Source: UMGS1696 sp045643285 (GTDB lineage: Bacteria > Bacillota > Clostridia > Oscillospirales > CAG-272). Taken from it: DNA of 52,733 nucleotides. This document shows positions 1 to 9,451 of the stretch, one piece after another (position 1 is the first letter of the stretch; each line of letters begins with the position of its first letter). Below the pieces are notes generated by a model. It was not told the origin of the DNA, ran no database searches, and saw only the letters and a list, made by a program, of their open reading frames with translations. The DNA is taken from contig JAZUKN010000019.1 of assembly GCA_045643285.1 (NCBI GenBank), forward strand, positions 1-52,733. The letters run 5' to 3'. The position numbers and the translations under genes are program-made.

Positions 1-585
1 CGGCGCACAAGAGGTCAATGTTGACCTCTTGTGAATCACCCCACCAAAGGGGGAAGGAGCAAGCTCAATTCCCCCTTTGGAATCCCCTTTGTTACAGAGC
101 GATTGCTACGGTGAAGAGGATTTAACCCGTGAAGTAATAGCGCGCTGCCGCTCATTACAAAGTAAAACATAGTCGCAAAAAATGGTAGGTAGTTTTTAGA
201 TTTGCATTTACTTTGCAACAAAGGGGTTCAACCGAGATGCGGAGCATCTCGACGACTTCATTTACGAAGTCGGTAGGCGTGAATTGGACGAAGTCCCTTC
301 CCCCTAAGTCGTGTGAATTGACAAGGAGTACGCGAAAGTGACCAACCGAGATGCGGAGCATCTCGACGAGTTCACGAAGTGAACTCGGCTTGTCCGCCGT
401 CCGCGTAGGACAAATAGATAAAATTGAAAACACGAAGTGTTTTCTACCTTTTGCCTATATAAAGAAAGTGCAGGTCGTTCGGCGGCGGGAGACAAGCCCC
501 TGCCCTACAGTATATGTGGGTGGGGTTTCGTGCATAGCCGAATCATTTGTGCAAGTTAAAGAAAAGCGAAGTTTGTGCTCCGCGC
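1..585. repeat. Mosaic intergenic repeat, copy 1 (gap before spoIIE)
   Basis: No gene is seen here. The stretch is built from modules that recur in the gaps near 3.5, 6.2, 9.1, 14.1, 19.7, 21.3 and 44.8 kb: an inverted pair around CCAAAGGGGGAA and TTCCCCCTTTGG, a segment ending in GCGCGCTGCCGCTCAT, a CCGAGATGCGGAGCATCTCG hairpin, and the family's hallmark palindrome GAAAACACGAAGTGTTTTC at 426-444. Short reading frames across it are low-complexity translations of repeat DNA. Bases 586-798 are the spoIIE leader, with a TATAAT at 738-743 but no convincing -35 box. Confidence 0.75.
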
Positions 586-798
586 AAGTTTCCCTCCGTA
601 TTTCCCCCGAAAATTCTTCCCTCCGGTAATACGGCAATATCATCACCCGTCTCCCCTCGCGGTTTTTCCGCCTTTTTTTCTTTTTCCGCTCATTTTCTCC
701 GAGTCCTCGCGCGACACCGTTTGCCCTGCCGCCTTGGTATAATTCCCTCCACAGACGCACATCTGCGTGTGAATCATACTTCAAGGTGGTTATACAAA

Positions 799-3345
799 AT
801 GAAATCTCCCGATCCGTCCGTCAGAAAAGCTCCCTCGCTCCTCTCTGCGCTGTCCTCCGTTTCGTCGGAACACAGCACTGCCGTCCGTCGCGCACTCGTT
901 TCGGCGGCGTATTTCTTCCTTTCGCTTATCCTCTCCGGCACCGAAGTCTTCCCCGGCACTTATCCGCTCGGGCTGTCGCTTCTTTCGTCCGTCACCGGAT
1001 TTCTTCCGTCCGTTGCCTCGCTTGCCGGCTCGCTCATCGGCTCGTTTCGCATCACCGCCGTCCGTGAGATATATCTGCTCGCTTACCCTGCCGTGATCCT
1101 GCTCCGCCTTGTCTCCTCTCTTTGGCTTTCATCTGACGGCAAAGGCGGCTTCCGGACTGTATTCCGTGATCTGTGGGACAAGCTCCGCGACACCGACAGC
1201 GCACGCTCGCTCCTTTCGGTCATGCGCTCGTTCTCGTCGGAGCACTGCACGTCCGTTCTGCGCGAGGACATCCGCGTCCGCGTTGCCCTGTCGGCAGTCG
1301 TCGCGCTGTTTTCGGGTGCGTGGTCGCTCGTCGGCGGCGGTTACATCTACTACGACCTGTTCGGCGCGGTCTTCTCGACGGTCACCGTCCCCGTTTTCAC
1401 ATACCTGTTTTATTCGGCAGTCTCACGGAATATGCGCGGTACGCACCGACGGGAAATCGGGATATATTTCGTCTCAGCCGCCGTCGTGCTGTCTCTCCAT
1501 TCCGTCTCTCACGTGCCGCTTGCATCTGCCGCGCTCGATGAAGCCGGTATCGCCGTGCACGGGTTCTCGTTCGACTTCGGCATACTTGCGGCTTTTGCGA
1601 TAACTTCGCTCGTCGCAGTCACCTACGGCACTCATCGCGGCGTGCTTTGCGGCATGATCTGCGGTGCGGTGCTGACTCCGCTTTACGCTCCTGCCTATGC
1701 GCTCGGCGCGGTGGCATCCGGTGTTCTTTCGTCCGTCTCTCCGGTGTTTGCGATCCTTTTCGGCGGCACGCTGACAACTGCGTGGGGGATCTACGTCGGC
1801 GGATTTAACGGCATGGCACTGCTTTTTCCGCCTGTCGTTGCCGCGTGTGCGATCGTGGCACCGTCTGTGCGGTTCGGGCTGATAAAACTGCCGCCCGATC
1901 TGTTTTCTCCGACGCTCACCGACAGACAGCGAGCAGAAGCGGCTTCGATGTCGGAGCTGTCGCTTGAGAGTATGCGCCGGCGGCTTTCCGACCTTTCGGA
2001 CGGACTGTGCTCGGTCTCATCGGTCCTCGACGGCGTATCAAAGCGGCTCTCGAAACCCGAAAAAGCCGATATGCGCGAGATAGTCGAGTCGTCGTTCTCG
2101 CTCTATTGTGCGACCTGCAAAAAACGCGACAAGTGCGCGGAATATGCCTCTGCCGCCGAAGACCCGTCGACTCCGCTCGTGCGCGCAATGGCAGACCGTC
2201 TCACGGAATACGGTACTGTATCAGCCGACGTGATACCTCCGTCGCTTGCGTCGGAATGTGCATCGGTCGGGCGGATACTTGACTCAGTAAACCTCACGGC
2301 AAGCCACAAAATCGCCGCGCTCACGGGTGAAAACAGTCTTTCCGTCACGGCGGACGACTTTCTTCTGACCGGCGAGATAGTGGGATGCGCGGTAAAGAAC
2401 GCCTCCGCCATGGGCGAATACGACAGCGATTTGTCCGCGCGGCTCTCTAAGCTCCTTTTGCGCTCGGATTTTGCGGCATCGTCCGTTGCGGCGTACGGCG
2501 GACGGCGAAAACGCATATTCGTCGACGATATTGACGTCAGCTCCACAAAAATGGGTGCGGACGACATTCGCACACTGTTCGGGAACGCGGCAGGGATCGC
2601 GTTGTCGTCGCCCGAATTCCGTCTCGATGGTGCGGTTTTGTCAATGGAGCTGCGTTCGGAAGCGCCGCTTTGCTGTGTGTCGGGTTATTTTTCACTGACC
2701 GCAGGTGCAAACGAAAGCAGTGCGTGCGCCGACGGAGAAAACGACAGTCTGCGTTCCGTCTGCGGCGACGTTATCCGCACTTTTTCGGTGGACGGGTATT
2801 ATTATATTCTTCTCTCGGACGGCATGGGTACTGGCAAGGAAGCGGCACTGACGTCCGGCATGGTCGCGGCGCTTCTTGAGCGGCTGATCGTCGGAGGTGC
2901 AGACCTCACCTGTGCGCTGAAAATGCTGAATCACATCGTCCGTGCGACGGGCAGAGAGTGCGCGGCGACAGTCGACATAGCCGAGATCGACACTGTTACA
3001 GGGTGCGCGAAATTCGTCAAGAGCGGCGCGGCTCCGTCGTTCGTTCTGCGCGACGGCGCGGTATTCAGGCTTCAGTCGAAGACTGTGCCTATCGGCATCA
3101 TTCGTGCGCTTGACGCGGAAATGCTGAAGTTTGACATCCTCCCGGGTGACACTGTAGTCATGCTCTCGGACGGTGCGGCGCGGTCGTATGAGGAAGTGCC
3201 GTGGCTGCTCGACATGATGGCGCACGACGAAGATATTCTCTCGGGGGATGAGAAAAAAGCCGCCGAAAAGATAGTTAAGGAAGCGCGGCGGCGCGGAAGC
3301 CACGACGACATAACGGCGGGGGTGATCCGCATAAATGCGAAATAG
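799..3345 (+). CDS. spoIIE: Stage II sporulation protein E (SpoIIE) serine phosphatase
   Basis: 848 aa, close to the roughly 830 aa usual for SpoIIE. In the forespore this membrane PP2C-type phosphatase dephosphorylates the anti-anti-sigma factor SpoIIAA and so activates sigma-F. About residues 30-370 are very hydrophobic and contain multiple membrane segments. A soluble middle region with a Cys cluster (CATCKKRDKC) follows, then a C-terminal PP2C domain. Metal-binding motifs are visible: SDGMGTGKEA near residue 672, LSDGAARS near 789 and SHDDIT near the end. The open frame continues 84 codons upstream, but that part is low-quality repeat-derived sequence. The ATG at 799 follows AAGGTGG with good spacing and starts a plausible N-terminus. 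The gene stands alone, with a terminator directly downstream. It is good evidence for a spore-forming Firmicute. Confidence 0.93.
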   Translation: MKSPDPSVRKAPSLLSALSSVSSEHSTAVRRALVSAAYFFLSLILSGTEVFPGTYPLGLSLLSSVTGFLPSVASLAGSLIGSFRITAVREIYLLAYPAVILLRLVSSLWLSSDGKGGFRTVFRDLWDKLRDTDSARSLLSVMRSFSSEHCTSVLREDIRVRVALSAVVALFSGAWSLVGGGYIYYDLFGAVFSTVTVPVFTYLFYSAVSRNMRGTHRREIGIYFVSAAVVLSLHSVSHVPLASAALDEAGIAVHGFSFDFGILAAFAITSLVAVTYGTHRGVLCGMICGAVLTPLYAPAYALGAVASGVLSSVSPVFAILFGGTLTTAWGIYVGGFNGMALLFPPVVAACAIVAPSVRFGLIKLPPDLFSPTLTDRQRAEAASMSELSLESMRRRLSDLSDGLCSVSSVLDGVSKRLSKPEKADMREIVESSFSLYCATCKKRDKCAEYASAAEDPSTPLVRAMADRLTEYGTVSADVIPPSLASECASVGRILDSVNLTASHKIAALTGENSLSVTADDFLLTGEIVGCAVKNASAMGEYDSDLSARLSKLLLRSDFAASSVAAYGGRRKRIFVDDIDVSSTKMGADDIRTLFGNAAGIALSSPEFRLDGAVLSMELRSEAPLCCVSGYFSLTAGANESSACADGENDSLRSVCGDVIRTFSVDGYYYILLSDGMGTGKEAALTSGMVAALLERLIVGGADLTCALKMLNHIVRATGRECAATVDIAEIDTVTGCAKFVKSGAAPSFVLRDGAVFRLQSKTVPIGIIRALDAEMLKFDILPGDTVVMLSDGAARSYEEVPWLLDMMAHDEDILSGDEKKAAEKIVKEARRRGSHDDITAGVIRINAK

Positions 3346-3350
3346 AAAAA

Positions 3351-3383
3351 AGAGAGAAACGGTGGATTCCGTTTCTCTCTTTT
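3351..3383 (+). terminator. Intrinsic terminator after spoIIE
   Basis: A 12-bp stem, AGAGAGAAACGG paired with CCGTTTCTCTCT, is followed by a T-rich run and begins a few bases after the spoIIE stop. Confidence 0.85.
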
Positions 3384-3439
3384 GGATTTTTCTCTTTGTA
3401 CTGAGGATTTGCACCAATCTCACGGCGGCGCACCGCACG

Positions 3440-3876
3440 AACACCGCAAAAAAGCCTCCCTTGTGTAAAGGGAGGTGGCACGGCTTGCCGTGACGGAGGG
3501 ATTGATGTAAGGAAGAAAACACTTCGTGTTTTCGATTTCATCTTTTTGTCCTGACGGACGGTCCATAAGGAGTCCTTTCGCGGACTCCTTATGAATCCAC
3601 ACGACCAAAGGGGGAAGGTCGCTTCGCTCTATTCCCCCTTTGGAATCCCCTTTGTTACAAAGTTTGTGCGACGTTGTCGAGGATTTAACCCGTGAAGTCA
3701 CAGCGCGCTGCCGCTCATACGTTTATTTTGCTTATGGTTTTTGTTAAGCGAATTTGTAGTGCTTATTTCAAACTTGTGTCAATTATTCATTCTTCATTAT
3801 TCATCATTCATTATTCATTTTTTCAAAGTGAATAATCGCCTTATGTTCGCTCTGTCTACCTCTTCCCTCTTCACTA
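3440..3876. repeat. Mosaic intergenic repeat, copy 2, with an ATTATTCATT tract
   Basis: The gap between spoIIE and the GH5-like gene has no gene. It holds the CTCCCTTGTGTAAAGGGAGG hairpin, the GCACGGCTTGCCGTG hairpin, the hallmark palindrome at 3515-3533, the GGGGGAA...TTCCCCC inverted pair and the GCGCGCTGCCGCTCATACG segment. From about 3780 to 3822 there is a low-complexity TTATTCATT tract. The same tract recurs on either side of the esterase gene at about 19,986-20,016 and 21,055-21,095. Confidence 0.75.
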
Positions 3877-5820
3877 TTACTTCTTCACTATTACCGCCGC
3901 GCCGGTGTTGCCGCAGAGGTCTATTGTGAATCCGTCCGCAGACGCTGTCATCTTACTCGGCTTCGAGACGGAGTACAGCTTTTCTGCTCTCCAGCCGTCC
4001 GACAGCGTGATCTTTACCGTCTTCGCGTCTGCCGTATGGTTGAGCACAAGCAAAACTCTCTCGTTTTCACTGACGGGATGCTCTGTCACGCCGACCGTCG
4101 GTGTGTCGCACGCCGCGCATTTTTCGGGATTCTTCAGCCCGAGCATCGCGTATATCTTCCAAAGGTTCACTTTTTCAATGTACGGCACGTCTTTGCCGTC
4201 GATCACCAGCGCGCTGTGCGTTGCGGCGATATTCTCGAGCGGGAACGAGACGAATATGATGCGTCCCTTGCCGTATGCTTTTTCCGAAACGACGGGCATT
4301 CCTCTGTCATCGGTGAGCAGAACGTTCGCACCCGCGTTTTCGTAAACCGTCGTGTACGGCTTGCGGACGGAGAAATCTTCCCCGTCGAGCGTGAATTTTG
4401 TCTCACCTGCCGCGCGGCTTCTTGTAATAACTTTCAGCCCGAACAGCTCTTCAAATTTTGCGACGAGCGCATTTTCGCTCGACAGATACAGCGTCGCGCC
4501 GTTCTTTACCCTGTCAAACAGCACGTCAGTGAAGTGCTTCGGCAGAGACGCGCCGCCCGCAACAGACGGGAGCATATAAACGTCTGCTTCGGGTACTTCG
4601 TCGAACACCCACGAGAATTCGATATCGAGTCCTGCCTGCTTTGCGAGAATAAACGAGCCGAACGCGGCAGCCCATGTGTCCTGCGAACGCGAGAGGATGC
4701 ACACGGCGTCCTTTATTCTCGTCGGCAGTTTTTCGTACGGGAATTCGTTGTTTATAAAGTCCGCGAGCTTGCCGAGTTCTTCGAGGTCGGGCTTCGGCGT
4801 TCCGTCGGTCTTCAAAAGTCCCAGCTCTCTTTCCATCGGATGCCAGTCGTACGGTGCCTGTTCAAGCTCCGTCTGATCGTGCGCGCACCACCATGTATAT
4901 CCGCGGAGATCGTGCGCCCATGCGGAGAACGCGGACGCTCTGACGTAGTCGCCCGTTTTTTCGTTGGAGGCGATCATCGGGCCGAGGCTGCCTGCCTCTT
5001 CAACGAAGCAGGGCTTGCCGCCGAGCGTGCCGAAAAAGACCGATTCTGCCGTTGCGTGAAGCGTGCTTCTCATAGAGCCGAACGGGTCGATATCGCAGTA
5101 CGCGGTGAACATCGGGTACGGGTGCGTGCAGAGGATGTCGAGTATCTCGCCCTGATCCTCCGGCGACCATGCGTGTCCCTCGGGTCTCAGACCGTGCATA
5201 CCGGACACAACAGGGTGTGTTTTATCCTCTGATCTTACGGTATTCGTAATGATCGATGCCCATACGAACGCGCTGTCGGTGTCGACGTTGCCCATGCAGT
5301 TACACTCATTTCCGAGGTCCCATGCGCCGATGGCAGGGTGATCCTTGAACCTTCTGACCATATAGCGGACGAATTTTATTTCCCACTTGATCGCGGTGAA
5401 GTTCGTGAGCGGATCAAGTCCCGCCAGTCCTTCGGGCATGTGGAGTCTGCCGCTCATCCAGCCGGTGACGAGTCCGACGATCAGCTTCATGTGGTGCTTT
5501 TCGGCGATGTCGCAGAACTCTGCGAAGTGATCGGCGACGGTTTTATCTACGCCGCACTGTCCCTCTTCGGTGAACGGGAGCGGCTCTTCGCCGAGGCGCA
5601 TTTCACGCTTGCCGCCGCAAAGGCCGTACATCTGCTTGATCGGCTGAAAATCGGGCCACAGGGGAAATACGCGCAATACGCTCAGTCCGCCGCGCTCAAG
5701 GCGTGCGAGGTCGTCGTCGACCTGTGCGGCATCCCAGTTACGCCACATGAATGTGCCGGCGTGCGACGCCCAATAGTTACAGCCGACGAAGAATTTTCCG
5801 CTTTCAAAAATGTCTGTCAT
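3877..5820 (-). CDS. GH5-like (cellulase/mannanase superfamily) glycoside hydrolase
   Basis: 647 aa with no signal peptide, so probably cytoplasmic. The N-terminal part (about 1-340) reads as a GH-A clan TIM barrel: FFVGCNYW at the start, DLGNECN with the acid/base Glu at 172, and CFVEEAG with the nucleophile Glu at 274 or 275. The C-terminal 300 residues resemble the beta-galactosidase-type trimerisation and beta-sandwich regions of multi-domain clan A enzymes. The substrate cannot be read from sequence; beta-mannosides, beta-glucosides or beta-galactosides are all possible. The start is supported by GAAAGGAG about 8 nt upstream. The 5' leader runs straight into a short-hairpin array (5841-5912). 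It sits in a minus-strand run of carbohydrate genes but is separated from the next by a repeat-filled gap, so it is probably transcribed on its own. Confidence 0.82.
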   Translation of the reverse strand: MTDIFESGKFFVGCNYWASHAGTFMWRNWDAAQVDDDLARLERGGLSVLRVFPLWPDFQPIKQMYGLCGGKREMRLGEEPLPFTEEGQCGVDKTVADHFAEFCDIAEKHHMKLIVGLVTGWMSGRLHMPEGLAGLDPLTNFTAIKWEIKFVRYMVRRFKDHPAIGAWDLGNECNCMGNVDTDSAFVWASIITNTVRSEDKTHPVVSGMHGLRPEGHAWSPEDQGEILDILCTHPYPMFTAYCDIDPFGSMRSTLHATAESVFFGTLGGKPCFVEEAGSLGPMIASNEKTGDYVRASAFSAWAHDLRGYTWWCAHDQTELEQAPYDWHPMERELGLLKTDGTPKPDLEELGKLADFINNEFPYEKLPTRIKDAVCILSRSQDTWAAAFGSFILAKQAGLDIEFSWVFDEVPEADVYMLPSVAGGASLPKHFTDVLFDRVKNGATLYLSSENALVAKFEELFGLKVITRSRAAGETKFTLDGEDFSVRKPYTTVYENAGANVLLTDDRGMPVVSEKAYGKGRIIFVSFPLENIAATHSALVIDGKDVPYIEKVNLWKIYAMLGLKNPEKCAACDTPTVGVTEHPVSENERVLLVLNHTADAKTVKITLSDGWRAEKLYSVSKPSKMTASADGFTIDLCGNTGAAVIVKK

Positions 5821-5840
5821 GGTTTTTTGCTCCTTTCAAC

Positions 5841-5912
5841 ATACGCGAAGCGTATATCATCCGTGAAACGGATATCATCGCGCAGCGATATCATCCGCGT
5901 AGCGGATATCAT
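5841..5912. repeat. Array of short variable hairpins with a constant linker
   Basis: Four small palindromes in a row (TACGCGAAGCGTA, CCGTGAAACGG, CGCGCAGCG, CCGCGTAGCGG) are separated by the near-constant linker ATATCAT. The stems differ in sequence while the linker and spacing are kept. The array lies in the 5' leader of the GH5-like gene. Similar arrays occur at about 8805, 19421, 45019 and 52250. Confidence 0.8.
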
Positions 5913-6641
5913 TTTTCATTTTTCCAAACCGCACGTTTGGATTTGGGGATGTCCTGTTCGTTTACGAACGGGCAGACGGAAGTTTTATTTATCCAAACCT
6001 AACGTTTGGCATCGGTTTTGTCCTACGCGGACGGCGCACAAGAGGACCACCGTGACCCTCTTGTGAATCACCCCGCCAGAGGGGAAGGGACTTCGTCCAA
6101 TTCCCCTCTGGACTCCCTTTGCTACAAAGCGAGTGCGACGGTGAAGAGGATTTGAGATGTAAATAATAGCGCGCTGACGCTCATTATGAAGTAAAACGTA
6201 GTCGATAAAACAAAAACCTTGCAGTCATAAACGTATGAGCGGCAGCGCACTGTGGCTTCACGGTAAGGCTACCTCACCTGCTTGGCTTATTAACGATTTG
6301 CATTTACTAACATCCCAACAAAGGGGTTCTTAGGGGGAATTGGACGAAGTCCCTTCCCCCTAAGTCGTGTGAATTCACAAAGAGTCCGCGAAAGGACTCT
6401 TTGTGCGCCCCGCGCGTAGCGGAAAAAGAATAAATCGAAAACACGAAGTGTTTTCTACCTTATTGCCTATATAAAGCGTGTGCAAATCGTTCGACGGGAG
6501 ACCGATGGTCTCCCCCCTACGGTGAGAAAAGATATTCCCTGCGTAGCCGTGAGATTTGTGCAGATTCCGCGGGAGGGGAAACCCCTCCCCTACGGTGTAA
6601 GGATAAGAGAAAAACGTGTGCTTTCGCACGCCGCCGTGCGC
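5913..6641. repeat. Mosaic intergenic repeat, copy 3
   Basis: A 730-bp gap with no gene. It contains an AACCGCACGTTTGG/CCAAACCTAACGTTTGG element, the GGGGAAG...TTCCCC inverted pair, the GCGCGCTGACGCTCAT segment, the hallmark palindrome at 6437-6455 and a GACGGGAGACCGATGGTCTC module. The order of modules differs from copies 1 and 2. Confidence 0.72.
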
Positions 6642-8765
6642 TTATTCTTCTATAAAGAGTGCCGATCCCTCGGTCTCCGCATCCGTGAATTCCGCAACTT
6701 TTCCTACATTATTATAGGTGTTGTTGTACACGAATATCCTCTGCGCCTTGTGCTCGACGTAGATCGCGCACTTAGCGTCGTTGAACTCGTTATTCTCAAT
6801 AACGCAGTCTTCGAGCGCACGCATTACTTCCCCCGCGCGGATGTTGATTATCGAATCGTCAACGAAGTGATTCCCGCGCATCGTACAGCAGATGTTTGAC
6901 GTTTCGTCGCCCTCGCCGAACGCGCACATGAACGAGTTGCCCGGAAGCGTCGGCGCCATATACCAGCCGTCCATGTGGTAATAGTTCACGTCGTCGTATT
7001 CGCAGTTCTGGAAGGTCGAGTACCAGTTTTCGCTTATCGTACCGTAAACGAACTGTCCCCAGCCCTTGATACTTGCGGAGTGGGTGAACTTCACGCGATC
7101 GACAACGGTGTTCGCCTGCGCGGTGTAGAACTGTATCGAGCCGCTGTTGTGTACTTCGAGATCGCAGAAATAGAAGTTCCTGAACGTTGTGTTCACGATA
7201 AGATTCGACGTTTCGTCCGGCTGTACGTCGAACGGCTCGCCGATCTCGACCGTCGTTCCGTCGACTGCCGTGACTTCGCGGAGCTGTCCCGCGCCCTTGC
7301 CTGAGAGGATGACGAGCGTCTTTCCGACTCTCACCTGCTCCATGTTCGTACCTTCGGGGAACGTGAAGCGGCATCCGTCGATCTTTACCGGTCCGTAGTA
7401 ACTCATGCCGAGCGCAACGTCCGTTGTGAACGCCTCGCGGTTGTTGTCCTCGACGTTCAGTATCTTGTTTCTTGCGAAGTAGAAATTCTTGCCGGAACAG
7501 CCCATCGTCCAGTGGCGGAATTCGGTGTCCTCAACGATAGCGTCGGTGAGATGACCGAGCGGCATCCAGTCGTCGATAGCGGTGCAGTCGCCGAAAACAC
7601 AGTTCTGCATGAGGAAATAATCGGTTCCCTCGCTGTCGCCGAACGGTCTGCCTGCCCAGTTGAACACGCAGTCGCGGTATTTGATGTTTTTGCCGGAGAC
7701 GGTAAAGAGGTCGTTGCGGCACATGAAGTGTTCTTTCATCGTTGCCGAACGAGCACGCCACTTGTCGTCGCCGCAGCGGATGTGCATTTCGTTTCCCGTC
7801 AGAGGATTTGCCTGCACTCTGATACGCTCGAAGCGGATGTTGTTCGTGTCGGCGTTCTTCGAGTTGCGGAACATATTGCCGAGCTTGCGTCCCTCGAAGT
7901 CCATGTCTTCAATTGCGCACGCGCCCTCAAGGAAGAACATATAATACGGCGTTTTTGTCGGCATCCAGTGGCCGTCTTCGTCCTTTTCGTACCATTCATC
8001 CGTCCAGAAGAACTGCGAACGCTTGTATCCGTCGCCGCGAAGCACAGTTTTCGGGGGGATTTTGAACGTACCAGTCATGTGGTACTTGCCGTGCGGAACG
8101 TAGATTATGCCGCCGCCGTTTTCGCGGACGACTTCAAGCAGTTTCGTGAACGCTTCTGTGCAGTCGCCGATCTTGTCTGTCGCAAAGCCGTAGTCAAGGA
8201 CGTTATAAACGGTCTTGTTCCACGAATCCTCGGGACAGGGCGCGACGGTAAGCGTCTCTTTTTCGGCTGACGCGAGTCCGTTATTGTAAGTGAAGCCGTA
8301 CTCGCCGCACGGAAGCGACGGAAGCGCGAACTTCACGGAATAGTCGTCGTAAATTTTCTCGGGTGTGAGCGTGGTCTTTGTGCCGTCCGCCGATTCTATA
8401 ACGGCATAAGGCGAGCAGTCGTCGCGCACTCTGAGGCATTCGCCCTGAACGCGCACCCAGCCATCCGGTGTGGCAGTACCGCCCTCGTCGGACTGGAGCC
8501 AGCGCACGACGGGAGCGTTGAGCGTGCGTGTCACTTCACCGTAGTCGCCCGAAAAAGTGAGTGAGTACAGTCCATCCGCAAAATCCGTCGGAATAACGAA
8601 CTTAAAGGACTGTCTGTTCTGCTGATAAAGCGTCACTTCGACGGTTTTTTTACCGTCCGAGAGAGTGGCTTTTTTGATCTCGTCAAGATATTCTCCGCGA
8701 ACCGATACGACGTTTCCGCCGCGCACAACGGTATTGCCGGAGAAGAAAATTGCAGGAGTAAGCAT
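6642..8765 (-). CDS. Right-handed beta-helix enzyme, pectate-lyase-3-like
   Basis: 707 aa. The first 240 residues form two beta-sandwich-like segments. Around residues 245-310 the pattern NVLDYGFATDKIGDCTEAF, GGGIIYVPHGKY and TVLRGDG matches the start of the Pectate_lyase_3/GH28-type parallel beta-helix, and the rest is beta-helix repeats rich in Asn, Gly and aromatics. No signal peptide is seen, so the enzyme is probably intracellular and acts on imported oligosaccharides. Lyase or hydrolase activity cannot be decided from the sequence. The start is the ATG at 8765 behind ACGGAGGAAT; the frame stays open 158 codons further upstream, but only through repeat DNA. Its leader contains a hairpin array, as does that of the GH5-like gene. 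Confidence 0.8.
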   Translation of the reverse strand: MLTPAIFFSGNTVVRGGNVVSVRGEYLDEIKKATLSDGKKTVEVTLYQQNRQSFKFVIPTDFADGLYSLTFSGDYGEVTRTLNAPVVRWLQSDEGGTATPDGWVRVQGECLRVRDDCSPYAVIESADGTKTTLTPEKIYDDYSVKFALPSLPCGEYGFTYNNGLASAEKETLTVAPCPEDSWNKTVYNVLDYGFATDKIGDCTEAFTKLLEVVRENGGGIIYVPHGKYHMTGTFKIPPKTVLRGDGYKRSQFFWTDEWYEKDEDGHWMPTKTPYYMFFLEGACAIEDMDFEGRKLGNMFRNSKNADTNNIRFERIRVQANPLTGNEMHIRCGDDKWRARSATMKEHFMCRNDLFTVSGKNIKYRDCVFNWAGRPFGDSEGTDYFLMQNCVFGDCTAIDDWMPLGHLTDAIVEDTEFRHWTMGCSGKNFYFARNKILNVEDNNREAFTTDVALGMSYYGPVKIDGCRFTFPEGTNMEQVRVGKTLVILSGKGAGQLREVTAVDGTTVEIGEPFDVQPDETSNLIVNTTFRNFYFCDLEVHNSGSIQFYTAQANTVVDRVKFTHSASIKGWGQFVYGTISENWYSTFQNCEYDDVNYYHMDGWYMAPTLPGNSFMCAFGEGDETSNICCTMRGNHFVDDSIINIRAGEVMRALEDCVIENNEFNDAKCAIYVEHKAQRIFVYNNTYNNVGKVAEFTDAETEGSALFIEE

Positions 8766-8804
8766 AGATAATTCCTCCGTAATTTGAAGTAAGAGGTAAA
8801 TAAA

Positions 8805-8884
8805 GTGATGATTGCCTGCGGCAAGTGATGATGCTGTCGCAGTGATGATACGCTTCGCGTAACGATGATTGCGCTCCGCGCAAG
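8805..8884. repeat. Array of short variable hairpins with a TGATGAT linker
   Basis: Hairpins TTGCCTGCGGCAA, GCTGTCGC, ACGCTTCGCGT and TTGCGCTCCGCGCAA are each separated by TGATGAT or CGATGAT. This is the same design as the array at 5841-5912 with a different linker. It lies in the leader of the beta-helix gene. Confidence 0.78.
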
Positions 8885-9451
8885 TTTCTTTGAATTTGCA
8901 CACATAAACGTATGAGCGGCAGCGCGCAGTGGCTTCACGGGTTAAAGCCTCGAAAACGTCGCAGTCGCTTTGTAATAAGGGGGATTCCAAAGGGGGAATA
9001 GAGCGAAGCGACCTTCCCCCTTTGGTTCGGTGATTGACAAGAGCGTCGAATAACGCTCTTGTCCGCCCCGCGCGTAGCGAAAAACCGAATCCAAACGATA
9101 GGTTTGGACAAATGTGCGCCGTCCGCCCGTTCGTAAACGAACAGGACAAAAACCGAACCCAAACGTTAGGTTTGGATGAATTGTTCGCCTGTCCGCTCGC
9201 TTGTAAACAAGCAGGACAGAAAGATGAATTTGAAAACACGGAGTGTTTTCTTCCTTACAACAATCCTTCCGTCACGGCAAGCCGTGACACCTCCCTTTAC
9301 ACAAGGGAGGCTTTTTTGCGGTGTTCGTGCGGTGCGTAGCCGTGTGTTTTGTGCAAGTTAAAGAAAATGATGTCGGCTTTGCCGAATGATGTTTGCGCTC
9401 CGCGCAAGTTGCGGTGGAGCATCGCTTTTTCCGTGAGATTTCCGGGAAATC
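8885..9451. repeat. Mosaic intergenic repeat, copy 4
   Basis: No gene. The modules include ATGAGCGGCAGCGCGC, the GGGGGAA...TTCCCCC pair, AAACGTTAGGTTTGG elements, a one-base variant of the hallmark palindrome at 9232-9250 (GAAAACACGGAGTGTTTTC), the CTCCCTTTACACAAGGGAGG hairpin, and a partial hairpin array at about 9365-9415. Confidence 0.72.

Noticed and set aside
547..798. N-terminal extension of SpoIIE
   Set aside because: The extension reads through repeat-derived DNA, has no RBS and is unlike SpoIIE; the ATG at 799 has an RBS.
4036..5232. Long plus-strand frame opposite the GH5-like gene
   Set aside because: Shadow of the real gene: Arg/Val/Phe-rich, no RBS, no family resemblance. The same applies to long antisense frames at 7512, 9587, 12574, 15627, 20061, 22050, 25281, 28143, 43161 and 48198.
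5841..5912. CRISPR array
   Set aside because: The repeated part is only about 7 nt and the variable part is itself a palindrome; there are no 23-40 nt repeats and no cas genes.
8766..9239. 158-residue N-terminal extension of the beta-helix enzyme
   Set aside because: It translates the hairpin array and mosaic repeat; the ATG at 8765 has a strong RBS.
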